A stretch of DNA of 12,767 nt. Source: Monoraphidium neglectum (lineage: Eukaryota > Chlorophyta > Chlorophyceae > Sphaeropleales > Selenastraceae). The notes beneath the pieces were generated by a model that was not told where the DNA came from, did no database searches, and saw nothing but the letters and a program-made list of their open reading frames with translations. A program made the position numbers and the translations under genes. The DNA is taken from assembly GCF_000611645.1 (NCBI RefSeq), contig NW_014013560.1:10209-22975 (forward strand), read 5' to 3'. Below, in pieces: positions 1 through 9,675 of the stretch. Position 1 is the stretch's first letter. The number at the start of each line of letters is the position of its first letter.

Positions 1-18
1 GGGGGGGGGGGGGGGGGG
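1..18. repeat. poly-G run at the left edge
   Basis: The window opens with 18 consecutive G. It lies in what should be an intron of the minus-strand kinase gene. A homopolymer exactly at a sequence edge is often where assembly stopped, and the right edge also ends in five G. It could equally be a real intronic G tract; the sequence alone cannot tell. Confidence 0.85.
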
Positions 19-192
19 AGTCATCCAGGGTTGCCGTATAGTGGGCACGTTTGGTGGAGAAAAAAATGAGCCGTCGACGGACGCACACGATAGAGCAGAA
101 CGCCCCTAGCACGCTAGGTGTCATCAACCTGTCTTCCCGCCCTTAGCCCCAGCTGCGCGTGGCCCTGCAGCCACCCAGCCAGCCCTGCTCAC

Positions 193-1466
193 TGCGTTGA
201 GGTCTGCCGTGATGATGTCAGCCGTCCCTGGCTTGACCACCTTGATCACCACCTCTTTGCCACTGCCAGCCAGCACCGCAGCATGAACCTGCCAGGGTGA
301 GCGGATAAGGTGCAGCCAGGTACGGGGCGGATGCTGGGTCGCAGCACAGCACACGCCCGATCTGAGGATTGCACTCTCTTGGGACTGAGGCACGAGACCT
401 CAGAGGTCTCAGGAGACCTCAGAGCAGCGTCCCTCCTTCAGTGCCCCCACCACCATGCATCGCTCGTCCCTCCCCTCGCCCCCGTCCACACACCCCTCCC
501 CCACCCCTCCCCTGCACCTCTTCTCAGCCTTGGCCCCCCTCATCTCTTTGCCCCTTGGGCCACGGTCACCCACCTGCGCTATGCTGGCGCTGGCCAGGGG
601 CCTCTCGTCCACTGACGAGAACACGCTCTCAATGGGCGCCCCCAGGTCTGCCGCAAGGATGGCGCGCACGGTGGCGTAGGGCACGGGGTCTGCGCGGTCC
701 AGGCAGCCCTGGAACTCCTCCACGTACTCCTCCGGGAACAGAGAGGGCGCGCTGGCAATAAGCTGGCCCAGCTTGATGAAGGTCACGCCCAGCCGCTCAA
801 ACAGCTTGCGCAGCACAACCTGCGGCCGGCCCCCGGGCAGCGGGCGCATGAGTATGTTGAGGCGCCCGGATGAGGCATGGGGCCGGAGACGTGGTGCCGG
901 CGACTCGTGTGCGTGCGTGTGCATGCGTGTGTGCGTGCGTGCGCTCGCGTGCGTGTTTGTTGTGCGTGGGGGATCGAGAAGGCGAGGGTTTGACGGGCAG
1001 GGTGCAGAGTGGGGGGCTCCTCAAAATCCCCAGCATAAAGTGCGTGCACTGGCCGTTGCCCTTGGCACACAACTTCCCAGTCTAATCAAAGCCACAGCAG
1101 CCTAGGCGCCACTTTGATGCCCCGCAATACCACAGCACCCACCTGTGGCGGGTCCACCCGCCCCGCTGCCACATACTCGGCCACCAATCCTGCCACAGCG
1201 CGACCAGCTTGCAGCGAGCGCAGCACTCCCCGCGGCCCTGTGGCCAGGGCCACGTCCACCACCTCCCTGAGAAGCTCTTGAAGTTGCTGGGCCTGGTCTG
1301 GGCGCCGCCGTGTTGCGCTCGCGGCAGGCGCCTCTGCAGTCGCTGCCCGCACCACTAGCCGCTGCAGCGGCGCGTGTGTGATGCCGCGTGCATCGGCGCG
1401 TCGCCTTGCACCTGCATGATTTCTTGAAAATCTGCGAGTTACCGACTTGGCGTCCAGCATGTGCAT
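193..1466 (-). CDS. ABC1K/UbiB-family atypical kinase, chloroplast-type, 5' part only
   Basis: Three exons are supported, read on the minus strand: 1143-1466 (108 codons), 574-819 (82 codons) and 193-288 (32 codons). All junctions are phase 0 with GT-AG introns at 820-1142 and 289-573; the next donor is GTGAGC at 192. The 222 residues cover a basic, Ser/Ala-rich leader ending near [10 protein letters not shown] (plausible plastid transit peptide), a helical region with [14 protein letters not shown], the family KxGQ motif (FIKLGQ), the AxAS motif (ASASIAQVH) and the nucleotide-binding lysine (VVIKVVKPG). The C-terminal catalytic part lies off the left edge. ABC1K proteins bind adenine nucleotides and regulate quinone and prenyl-lipid metabolism; plastid members often sit in plastoglobules. 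From memory the IKV-KPG and ASASIAQVH wording resembles a plant chloroplast ABC1K subgroup, but I do not assign a number. Start: the ATG at 1466, directly before the basic leader; an in-frame ATG at 1679 would add 71 residues with AT-rich wobble bases that look more like 5' UTR. Confidence 0.92.
394..424. repeat. short palindromic and direct repeat in kinase intron 2
   Basis: GAGACCTC and GAGGTCTC form a perfect 8-bp inverted repeat with a single A between them (394-410). The 12-base unit GAGACCTCAGAG then recurs at 413-424. It lies inside the 289-573 intron and no function can be read from it. Confidence 0.8.
906..968. repeat. GT/GTGC microsatellite in kinase intron 1
   Basis: An imperfect run of GTGC and GT units fills about 60 bases of the 820-1142 intron. 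It produces long spurious open frames on both strands. It is a simple-sequence repeat likely to vary in length between strains. Confidence 0.85.
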
Positions 1467-2080
1467 GGCGCGCCTTGCTTGGGTTAGCGAGAAGGTTGAT
1501 GTTTTGTGTTGAGCGTGCCGAGAAAGTGCCACGCTTCGGAAACGATACTGAAGAGTACTGCGATCCCAATACAAACTTGCAAACTTCCCAGGAGTAATCT
1601 GCGGCGATGTGCAGTCGAGTGGGGTGCCCAGCAAGTGCCGCGGCAACCGAGCACTACGGTGGCGAGCTGCCGCCGGCATGTGGATAAGGGGAGCCAGGGT
1701 GCCACTGACAACCTTACACCTCACTGCGCCTGTTATCCACCGCTGTATGATGGACGTAGATGCATGTAGATGTGACATGAAACTGCAGGACAGCCCTAGC
1801 TCGAAGCAGCGCATAAAATGGGCCACAGTACGCTTGCTGAAGGCCGGATCAGCAGGCATGATTACATGTAGAGAGGTTGTGTTGTGGGCATGACTCAGCG
1901 GCAACAGATGTGCTCCTTCTTGTGTGACGTGCACACAGGCTTCCAGGTTTGAGGTTGGTTCCTTCGACACGCGCTGCCAAGAGAGACAGGAAACTGAGCG
2001 GAGCTCTCTAGCAGCACAGTGGGCAAGCCATGCACACTAAACTTGCCGCGGCCTGGCGCATTTCTGGGCTTGAAAAGAGG

Positions 2081-2087
2081 TTTTATA
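2081..2087 (-). promoter_or_regulatory. TATA-like element, possible kinase promoter
   Basis: The minus strand reads TATAAAA here, about 615 bases upstream of the chosen kinase ATG. It would serve that gene only if the 5' UTR is long or contains an intron. It is a short motif and could be chance. Confidence 0.2.
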
Positions 2088-2110
2088 TGGTAGTAGTTTG
2101 ACAAGGTCAA

Positions 2111-2160
2111 CGGCGCAATTGCAAAGCCGGGGTAACAACGGCAGTGTTCAAATTGCGCCG
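2111..2160. repeat. 10-bp perfect inverted repeat, 30-base loop
   Basis: CGGCGCAATT at 2111-2120 and AATTGCGCCG at 2151-2160 are exact reverse complements. Transcribed, they would make a stable hairpin. It sits next to the TATA-like element, upstream of the kinase gene. It could be a protein-binding dyad, a remnant of a small element, or chance. Confidence 0.6.
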
Positions 2161-2919
2161 CTCGTCAGAGGTCCTCCAGGGTTGAGGTGCACCGCAGCCC
2201 CATCACAGGCAGGGGAGAGGAGTAACCAGCGGGACTGCAACATTTCCCCCCAGCATCACAAGTGCCATGCACAATTCCCAGCACAGCATTGCAGGCCAGC
2301 GGTATGGCCTGCAAGGCGCCAGGTGGCGCCCACCTGCCGCCCGGTGTTGGAAGCGGACGGCAGGGGCTTCTTGGTGCTGTTGCACATTTTAGTAGGTCCA
2401 TCAACCTCGCAGCAATGGATCGCCCGTCCTGCGCTGCCGCGGCCCCGCCCTTTGGGCAGGCGGGGGCGCAAGGCGGCGTCGGGGGTCAGCAGCCGGTCAT
2501 GAGTCGCGAGGGCAGAGGCAGAGCCGCGGAGGGGCTGCTCGCAAGTTCTTGAACTGAAGCTGGGTGACCCCGCAAAGCGCAAGCCAGCTCAACTGAGGCT
2601 GCGGCGGAGGAGCGTTGAAGTTTGAGTTTGAGGGCTCCAACCGTCAAGACCTGCAGCCCCAGCGCGCCAGGCGGCCGGCGAGCGCACATTCATGCATGCA
2701 GGAGCCCGCCGTTGCAATCGGCGCCAGCCAGTGCGCAAGGTGACAAAGCCGGCAGGCGGGTGCACAGATAGCGAGACGGAACGCAGACTGGGTACAGGGG
2801 GGCGTGCGCCGAGTACGCGCTTGGAGCAGTGTCAAAGGTAGCGCAAGGGCGCGGCGCCATCTGGCAGCCCAACAGCATGACGCATTAGGCGTGGGCCACA
2901 GTTGCGGGAGGGTCCTGCT

Positions 2920-4828
2920 TCATGCGGCGGACGACTCAGTGGTGTGAGTCAGTGCATGCGCAGAGGCCGGCATGGCCATCAGTGTTGAGGGTGTGCTGGC
3001 GGAAGTGCGCAGGTGCTCCCAGGTGGTCAGAGCCACCTGAGCCTGCCGCAGGATGCTGCAACGCCCGGAGGCGACCGCTGCCGCAGCTGTGCGGCAGGGG
3101 GCACCGTCAAAGCACGCGCGCTTGGCGGGCGGCGGGCCCATGCCGGTGCCGAGGCGCTCGGCGGCTTCGGCGTCCCCTGAGCTGTCGCCGCTGTCCTCGC
3201 TGTCGCCGCTGGCGCCGCTGCCGGAAGCAGTGTCGTGTGGGCGATGCAGCCCCGGGGCCTGATGGAGCGGGACAACGCGCTCCACAGGTGGCTCACCCTC
3301 GACAGCGGCCTGCCCTCCCGCCACCACCGCTTCCTGCCGCTGCTCCTGCTCCCTCTCACCCTCCACCTGCGCGTGCCTGTCGGCTTCGCGCACGTCGGCT
3401 TCGTGCCGGCCGCCTTCAGCGCCCTGGTCACCGTCTGCGTCTCCGCCGGCGTTGCCCCCGCGGCGCTCACTAGCGCTGCTGGTGGGCGAGTCCAGGTCCG
3501 CCACACCGGACAGGCGCTGCAGCAGGGCCAGGTCCAGCCCGCTGCTGCGAGCTGCCCCGGGTGCAGCTGCCTCGGGGTGGCGGTTGGCCGCGCCCCGCGC
3601 CGACAACTCCGCAGCGCTGGTGCCGGCGCCGCCGCCAGCGGTCGCGGTTTCGACTGGGCCGGCCACGCCGTTGGCGGGCGCGGCGCCATGCATGCGGTCG
3701 CACAGGGTGCGTATGTCGGCCTCGACGCGGTGCGCGATGTCCGTCATCATCTGTACGCCAGGGGGGTGCGAGAAGGGGGAAAAGGAACCGAGAAGCTGTG
3801 GGGCGTGGTAGCAGGTGAGCGCACGCGGGGCGCGGCAAGGTGCAGTGTGCAAGGATCGCGGCTGTCTCGCGCTGCTATTGCTGCGGCGCTGCGATGCCAC
3901 GTGGGATACTGCATGGTGCATCATGCAAGTGTCCAAGCCCCCATGCCCCGCTGCTGCCGCGGTACTGCGTTGCCAGGCACGCCATTGCCACTGCGCTCCT
4001 CTCCTCACGCAGCTGCACTCCTGTGCCCAACAACAACACCCCAGCTTGAGCACCAGCTGCCAGAACCGCGCCCACCTCTGTTGAGCAGAAGGGCTGTGAC
4101 AGCAGGTTGCCCAGCGGCGCGCGCAGCAGCAGGCCGGTGCGCTTGTGGTGCTTCTTGAGCAGCTTGACGGTGGCGGTGTAGGCCAGGATGCTCCAGTGCA
4201 CCAGCAGTAGCACCTCCCCGTGGAAGTCCACAAACTCTTGATGGAGGGGGGCCAGCTCGCGCCGGTCGCGCGCAGCCGCCGCCAGCGCGCCCTCCAGCGC
4301 TTCCACACGAATTACGCAAGTCTCCTCCTTCTCCAGCCACATGTCGTTCATGCTGGCCAGCATGGACCCCAGTGAGGCCACAAAAGACTCCTCAGCAGGG
4401 TCCGCAGCCAGCCGCTGCGCAGGCTGCCCTTGCCCGGCACCTGCCGCCGTCGGCATCAGGGCGTCCGCAGGGGCGCCGACGGCCGCCGCGCCGTCGCCGC
4501 CCGCGGCCGGTGCCGCGCCCTCGTGCAGGGCATCTTTGTCTGGTATTGCCTTGATCTGCTTCTTCAGCTGCTTGTACATCTCAAAGATCGCGCTGACATC
4601 GGGTAGGTCCTCGCTGGTCGTGCGCAGCACGTGCCTGCAGCAGAGGCAGAGTGGAGGGCGAGGAGGAGTGCAGGGTTGAGAAATTTTAGTTGGTCAAGGC
4701 ATGATTGCGTACAAGCACCTCCGCATGATCAATGGCAGGGACAGTGCACCCGTCGCCCTTTCATGCAACGGAACTTGGCTCGAGTCACTATACAGGCCCA
4801 TGGGGACCGCTTCGCACCCGAATTTCAT
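2920..4828 (-). CDS. SPX-domain protein with long disordered C-terminal extension
   Basis: Exons 4818-4828 (11 bases), 4076-4634 and 2920-3750 join in phase to 466 residues ending in TGA; introns 4635-4817 and 3751-4075 are GT-AG. SPX domains bind inositol pyrophosphates and report cellular phosphate status. The SPX domain spans residues 1-210: the canonical MKFG start, the first helix pair with FEMYKQLKKQIKAI (21-34), a Gly/Ala linker (about 40-85), the block EFVDFHGEVLLLVHWS (137-152), and the lysine surface KLLKKHHKRTG (161-171), where family members bind the ligand. PFCSTE (185-190) joins MMTDIAHRVEADIRTL, the usual last helix. Residues 211-466 are low complexity: Ala/Gly-rich, a charged stretch near 300-345, a Ser/Asp/Gly acidic tract at 364-384, and PPPAKRACFD (397-405 region), resembling a monopartite nuclear signal. 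No RING, EXS, MFS or VTC domain is visible, so it is closest to SPX-only regulators, though much longer at the C terminus. Confidence is high for the family and moderate for the end of the protein. Confidence 0.92.
4818..4828 (-). other. 11-base first coding exon of the SPX gene
   Basis: On the minus strand the ATG at 4828 opens four codons, M-K-F-G, of which the last is split by a GTGCGA donor at 4817. The two leading bases GG join the single G after the acceptor at 4635 (pyrimidine-rich tract, then CTGCAG), giving MKFGHVLRTT. MKFG is the invariant N terminus of SPX domains, and its N-terminal lysine takes part in ligand binding. The match of motif, donor, acceptor and phase is the evidence for an exon too short to be found from reading frames alone. 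Confidence 0.85.
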
Positions 4829-5115
4829 CGCGAAGGGCTGGCCAGTCGGCCCGGCGCAATCTGGGCCCGCTGCTCAGGCTGGGAATGCGGCGCGGCCGTG
4901 AGAGCGCCGCCGACGCTGCACTGCACCACTGAGCGGGCGTGGGCGGCGGTGGCAGCAGCATTAGTGCACATGATGACAAGGCTATATCGCGTCGACATGC
5001 TGCTGCTGCACTCCTGTTGCACAAGATTCGACCCACACAAGGGGCGTGGCCATGGCAACACCGGGCGCCCAGGCCGCCTCTGATAACTTCTTTTAATCTT
5101 TGCAAAACGCTTAAG
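4829..5115. promoter_or_regulatory. upstream region of the SPX gene, possibly divergent
   Basis: This 287-base interval lies between the SPX start codon (minus) and the ATG of a weak plus-strand candidate gene. It should hold the SPX 5' UTR and promoter. A TATA-like GCTATATC occurs at 4981-4988, about 155 bases upstream of the SPX ATG and 130 upstream of the plus-strand ATG. I found no exact GNATATNC phosphate-response (P1BS-type) site. Confidence 0.35.
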
Positions 5116-5618
5116 ATGGCGCCTGGCGGCCGCGTTGCTGCTGCAGGGGGCTACAGCGCGCCCATGCTGTCTCTGCCCACCACCAACGCAGAGAGCGTCC
5201 GCTTCCAACAGTCAAACATGTTCATAGTAACTCACAGGCGCCGCACGGTGCGCGCCACGACAGCGCTGCTGCTCCGTCACTATGCCCCCGAGATCCCCTG
5301 GACGCCAGTGCTGCTTTCTGCGTTACTGTACGTGTTAGCTGAATCGTTTGTGCATTGTCGTTGGTGTGAGGTAACCGGGAGAAAACTTGGGGAAATGATT
5401 GGCGGCCGCAGTGATGTGGTCCTGGCTGTCGTCGGACCTAGCAAGCATCTTCCGTGGTTGTCAGGGCATCGCGTGACCCGGGTCCTGGAATGCACGGGAA
5501 TTGATTTAGGGTGGGCTAGGCGGCCCTGACACTGCTCCCTCCTGGTGGCTTGCAGGTCAAAGAAGCAGGGCAGGTCAGCCTTCACACTGCGCCTGGCTGT
5601 CGCTTGTCTCGCTTGTGA
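5116..5618 (+). CDS. candidate two-exon gene of unknown function
   Basis: A possible 105-residue protein on the plus strand, from exons 5116-5370 (85 codons) and 5556-5618, ending in TGA. The start sits in a good context (ttaagATGGCG). The 185-base intron has a GAG|GTAACC donor and a strong acceptor: a CTGAC branch-like site, a pyrimidine-rich tract and TTGCAG at 5551-5555. Both exons are phase 0, and wobble positions in exon 1 are roughly three-quarters G or C. The product has a basic middle (THRRRTVRATT) followed by one hydrophobic stretch, IPWTPVLLSALLYVL. I recognise no family. It could be the start of a longer gene with other exons, a non-coding spliced transcript, or a chance arrangement. 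Confidence 0.27.
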
Positions 5619-5869
5619 CTGCACTAGCCAACGCACGACACCTGAAGCCTACCAGACACCTGAAGCCCAACAAACAGCGCTGATCTGCACCAGCAGAACA
5701 AAGCACCTTCACTGTGCAGGTCAAGAACATGGTGAATATCCCGACATGTCAGCACACCGCAAAACAAACCTAGCTCAGACAAGCCAGGAGCAAGAGCACA
5801 ACAGCAAAAAAACAGCTGCTCAAAGCAGATTGAGGAGATCATGCGGAATTGATGCAGCTGCCTCGTAAA

Positions 5870-5932
5870 TACACACATGCACGATAAACACACACAAACA
5901 TGCACACACATCTTCGGCCACACTCACACACA
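5870..5932. repeat. CA-rich microsatellite
   Basis: An imperfect run of CA and CACA units interrupted by TGCA and a short GC-rich block. On the minus strand it is GT-rich and would lie just downstream of the sorting-nexin gene. No function is implied. Confidence 0.8.
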
Positions 5933-5942
5933 GCAAGTAGGC

Positions 5943-5966
5943 AGCACTTTCAACAGCACTTTCAAC
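5943..5966. repeat. 12-bp tandem duplication
   Basis: The unit AGCACTTTCAAC occurs twice head to tail without mismatch. It is a minor local duplication next to the CA repeat. Confidence 0.8.
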
Positions 5967-6257
5967 ACGAGGGCAGCCGGCCGTGCACACTAGCCTTGAT
6001 GGGGGCCCACCCCTCTTGCACGACAACCGGGGATGGCGCGATCCAGGCCACAGGAGGACCAGCGTTGGGCGCACGCCTAGACTGGATTGCCTGTGGTGCA
6101 GACGCAGACAACGCGTCGAGGGCGGCACGCGGCAGGGCGGTGCAGGGCCAGGGACCTTTAAATCTTGCCCCGGCGCGCCGCAGCCCTGCCCTCGCACTCC
6201 TGTCAGCCAAGTGGCCCGCCGTGCCCCAGACACACCCCTGCTGCAAGCCTCGCTGTG

Positions 6258-9109
6258 TTAGCGCTGCGCCGCGGCCCCCCTTTTCGCCGCCGCCACGCGC
6301 TGCTGCTGCACCGTGCCCTCCAGCTCCGGGAAGAGGGCCAGCAGGGCGGCCTCCAGCACGGCGTGCCCCAGCTGCAGGACAGCAGTGGGGCACTGCAGCA
6401 GGTCGTACAGCTCGTGCAGGCAGCGGAACCAGGCACCGCGCCCCAGCAGCGCCAGCAGGGGCCCCGGCACGGGCAGCGACAGCATCCGCCGCCGCACACC
6501 CTCGGCGTGGTGCGCCTCCTCGGGCAGGAGGGGGGCCGGCTCCAGGTAGCGCTCCGCGCTCAGGCAAGGGGCGAGCACCCGGCCCTGAGGCGCCGCCACC
6601 TGCAGCAGGGGCGGCGGCGCCTGCTGCAACGGCTCCAGCCGAGGCGGTTCCTGCTGAGTGCCAGCCACAGGTGCCAAGTCGCCGCCGCCGCCATGGCCAA
6701 CGCCGGCCGCCCCACCCGTCAGGCCTGCCCGCTGATGTGCCTGGGCCAACGCTTCCTGCGCGGCTTGCCGCCGCAACGCAGCTGCGGCTATTGCAGCAGG
6801 TGTGTGCGCGTAAAAGACCCCACCCGGCCACAGGCTGCCACGCAGGTGGTCAATGGCGCCCGCGATGCTGGCGGGCGTGGTGAGCCGAGCGGCCGCGCGC
6901 GCCAGGATGCCGTCGATGGCGCCGCCGGCCACCAGTGACAGCACCTGGCGCGCCATGGCCATCACCTGGCGCCGCACCCAGCCACGGCTGCGCAGCTGCA
7001 GGATGCAGTCCACCAGCTCGTACAGCGGGGCGCTCAGGCAGGGAGCGTCGCCGTCAGAAAGTGGCAGCTGCGGCCTTGGCGCGCTGCACGACGGCATGGT
7101 CTTCACCTCGCCGTGCGGTCCACCAGGGCTCATCGGCCGCCACTGGCTTGAATCCTGAGGACACACAGCCACTGGCTCGTGCTGCCACTGCTGCTGTTGC
7201 TGCTGCTCCTGGCCCTGAGCCGCCCTACTGAGGTGTGCACACGCTTCCCGGCCCCGCGGTGAGGGCGTTTGCTGTTGCTGTTGCACCTGGCCAGGTGCTG
7301 CTGCTGCTTCTGCTGCTGCTCTGCGACCCATTGTTGCAGGGTGGTCTGCCGCTTGTGTGCTGAGGCTTTCACCCGGCCGGAAGGCATCGGTGGCCGTTGT
7401 CTGGCGCGTCACCTGGATGAGTGCCCCAGGGTCGGGGCTGACCGGCTGCCGGGGCGCGCCGCTTACAGCACCTGGCAGCAACACCTTGGGGTCCACGGTC
7501 TGGTGCTGTGCCGGGGAGGCGGGCTGTGGCGATGGCGCGGCCCAAGCCCAGGAGCTTGGGCTCGGGCTGGCAGCAGCGCCGCGCTGCCCCAGGCTACCTG
7601 TGGAGGCAAGTGGGTCGGCCACAGGGCTGGCGCCCCGCTGGAATGGTGGCTCGCCGCTCGCAATGATGCCTGCGTTGCTGCTGCCAAGTATCGGAGCTGA
7701 GCCAGCCTGGAAGCGCCACACAGGGGGCACGGATGACCCGCTGAAATAGCGACTGAGCCCTGGCCCAGTACCAGCCTCCGAGCCAAAGCCAGCCAAAGCC
7801 GGTGCAGCCATTGCTGCCTCCTCGCCGCCTGTGCTGCTGCCCGCAACTGGTGCACTGTCGCCGCTCTGGGGCCCTCCCGCCGCGAACGGGCACGCATCCT
7901 GGGCGACCACCTCCCAACCTGCGCGGCCCAGGGTGCTGAGCGACGGCCAGCTGCCGCCCCTGGCCGGCAGGCGCCCGGGCGGCAACGCCACCAAGCCGAA
8001 CCCGCTGCCGTTGCTGGTGCTAACGCCGCTGCTAGCGCTGCTGCCGATGCCTTCCACTGCCATCGCCTGGTGCTGCTCGCGCGCCTCGCGCCCCTCACGT
8101 CCGCTGCCGCTGTAGAGGGCGCACCCCGGGCTGAGAAAGGCGGCCACCTCCCGGCGAGCTGCCGGGTCGAGCAGGCCGCCCACGGCGCTCAGGTAGCGGC
8201 CCAGCTCCTCGGCACGCCGCGAAGCCAGCGCCGCATCCACGCCCCCGACCGCAACGCGGCGCCGGCGTGGCAGGCCTTCGCCGAGGCCCAGATCACGATA
8301 GCGAGGATAGATGGCCTTGAGGCGCTGGTGCAGCATCTCAAAGTGGCCCAGCCTGGCGCATGGTGGGCGTGGGCGATGCACGAGGGGGCGTGGGCGGATG
8401 CACGCGCGAGCTCCTGAGTGAACGCCGTGAAGCCAACGGCACTGCATGGACAGGCCATCCTCGTCTGCCATTGGACAGACATACGGGCCGGCAACCCGCG
8501 CTGACCACGCAGGCGAGCCCCTCGCACGGCCCATTTGCGCGCCTGCGCCTCACAGTCCACTCCTTGCTGGAGCCAGCAGCGGCGATGACATACACAGCCG
8601 CCTCTTTGCCGCTGCTCGCAACTATCTCGAACCCCACCACCCGCGCAGACGGCCACCCTGCTGGAGCAGCACATGAGGGGCTGCAGGGCAAGGGTGGCCC
8701 ACGACTGTCCTGCACAGCACCCAGTGGAGAAGCGGCACGAATCGTGGCCAACCGCTGGCCATTGACACCGTCGCAGGTGGAACCCTGGATTGGACCACCC
8801 ATTTGCATGCGAAGCAGCCGAGCATCGCCGCTGCTGCCGCCGCTGCTTGGCGTCCCTGACGGCCATGCCGCCGGGATCAGCCCTTCGCTGACGCAGGTGC
8901 TGCTGCAGGCCCCTGGCGATCGCACGGCTGAGACGCCACAAGGAGAGCCGCCATCTGACCCACCAGGAGTCGGCACCGCTTTGCCCTTGAAACGCGTGCT
9001 GGGCGAGGTGCCGGGTCCATGACATGGCTGCAGTGCTGCATGCACCTCACTTATGCCATCTGACGGAATACCAGCATTGACGCAGTGTTCGAGCTGATGA
9101 TGGTGTTGG

Positions 9110-9170
<61 letters not shown>

Positions 9171-9592
9171 GACTCTGCTGCTGCTGCTGTTGTTGTTGTC
9201 GCAGCTGCGCCCCTGATGCAGCTCCCCGTGTCAGCCTGCCAATCAGAAAGGCATGAGTGAAGTTATTGTTGGGTGAGTGACATGAGCCGGCGGTGTTGCA
9301 GGGATACCTTCCAAACCCCCATGCAATCCAAGTTGACTGCCAAGCCAACGTCCTTGCCATGCTGCAATCCCTTCTGGACCTCACAGCGCAGGTGGATCGG
9401 ACTCGCTGCGCCTGTGGCTGGTGACTCCGATGCCATGCGGTCCCCACGCAGCTGCTGCCGCACTGATTCCGATCCCGCCATCTGCCAACTGCTTCACGCT
9501 GCAGCTGTGGGCCATCGATGGCGTCACTGCCACCACTGTACGATGCTCTGACGACACATCACACTGGGGAACCTGCTGCTGCTGCTGTTGTC

Positions 9593-9675
<83 letters not shown>

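Larger units (their letters stand above)
1467..2919. other. intergenic region between kinase 5' end and SPX 3' end
   Basis: About 1.45 kb with no coding region I can support. Open frames are present on both strands (for example plus 2098-2502 and minus 2256-2582), but none shows a known motif, convincing wobble bias or coherent splice sites. The region should contain the SPX 3' UTR and the kinase promoter and 5' UTR. On the minus strand TGTAA, the usual green-algal polyadenylation signal, occurs at 1862-1866 and 1713-1717, but over 1 kb from the SPX stop, so neither can be assigned with confidence. Confidence 0.6.
5619..6257. other. gene-free A/C-rich interval
   Basis: About 640 bases downstream of the sorting-nexin stop codon and of the plus-strand candidate. 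Base composition is noticeably less G-rich than the flanking genes. It contains simple repeats and two short tandem duplications but no supported coding region. It should include the 3' UTR of the sorting-nexin gene; no TGTAA signal was found on the minus strand here, so the polyadenylation site is unassigned. A tandem pair built on ACACCTGAAGCC lies near 5638-5668. Confidence 0.55.

Noticed and set aside
1467..1970. Upstream extension of the kinase frame to ATGs at 1679 or 1970
   Set aside because: The frame is open by chance; wobble bases become AT-rich and the sequence just before 1466 looks like 5' UTR, while the basic transit-like leader begins at 1466.
2098..2552. Plus-strand open frames in the intergenic gap
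   Set aside because: No recognisable motif, no coherent splice sites and mixed low-complexity composition.
3235..4158. 307-codon plus-strand open frame
   Set aside because: It is antisense to the SPX exons and intron and shows no family motif; GC-rich coding DNA commonly leaves open frames on the opposite strand.
5900..6883. 327-codon plus-strand open frame
   Set aside because: It runs from intergenic DNA into the antisense of the Nexin_C exon and is mostly Ala/Pro/Arg low complexity.
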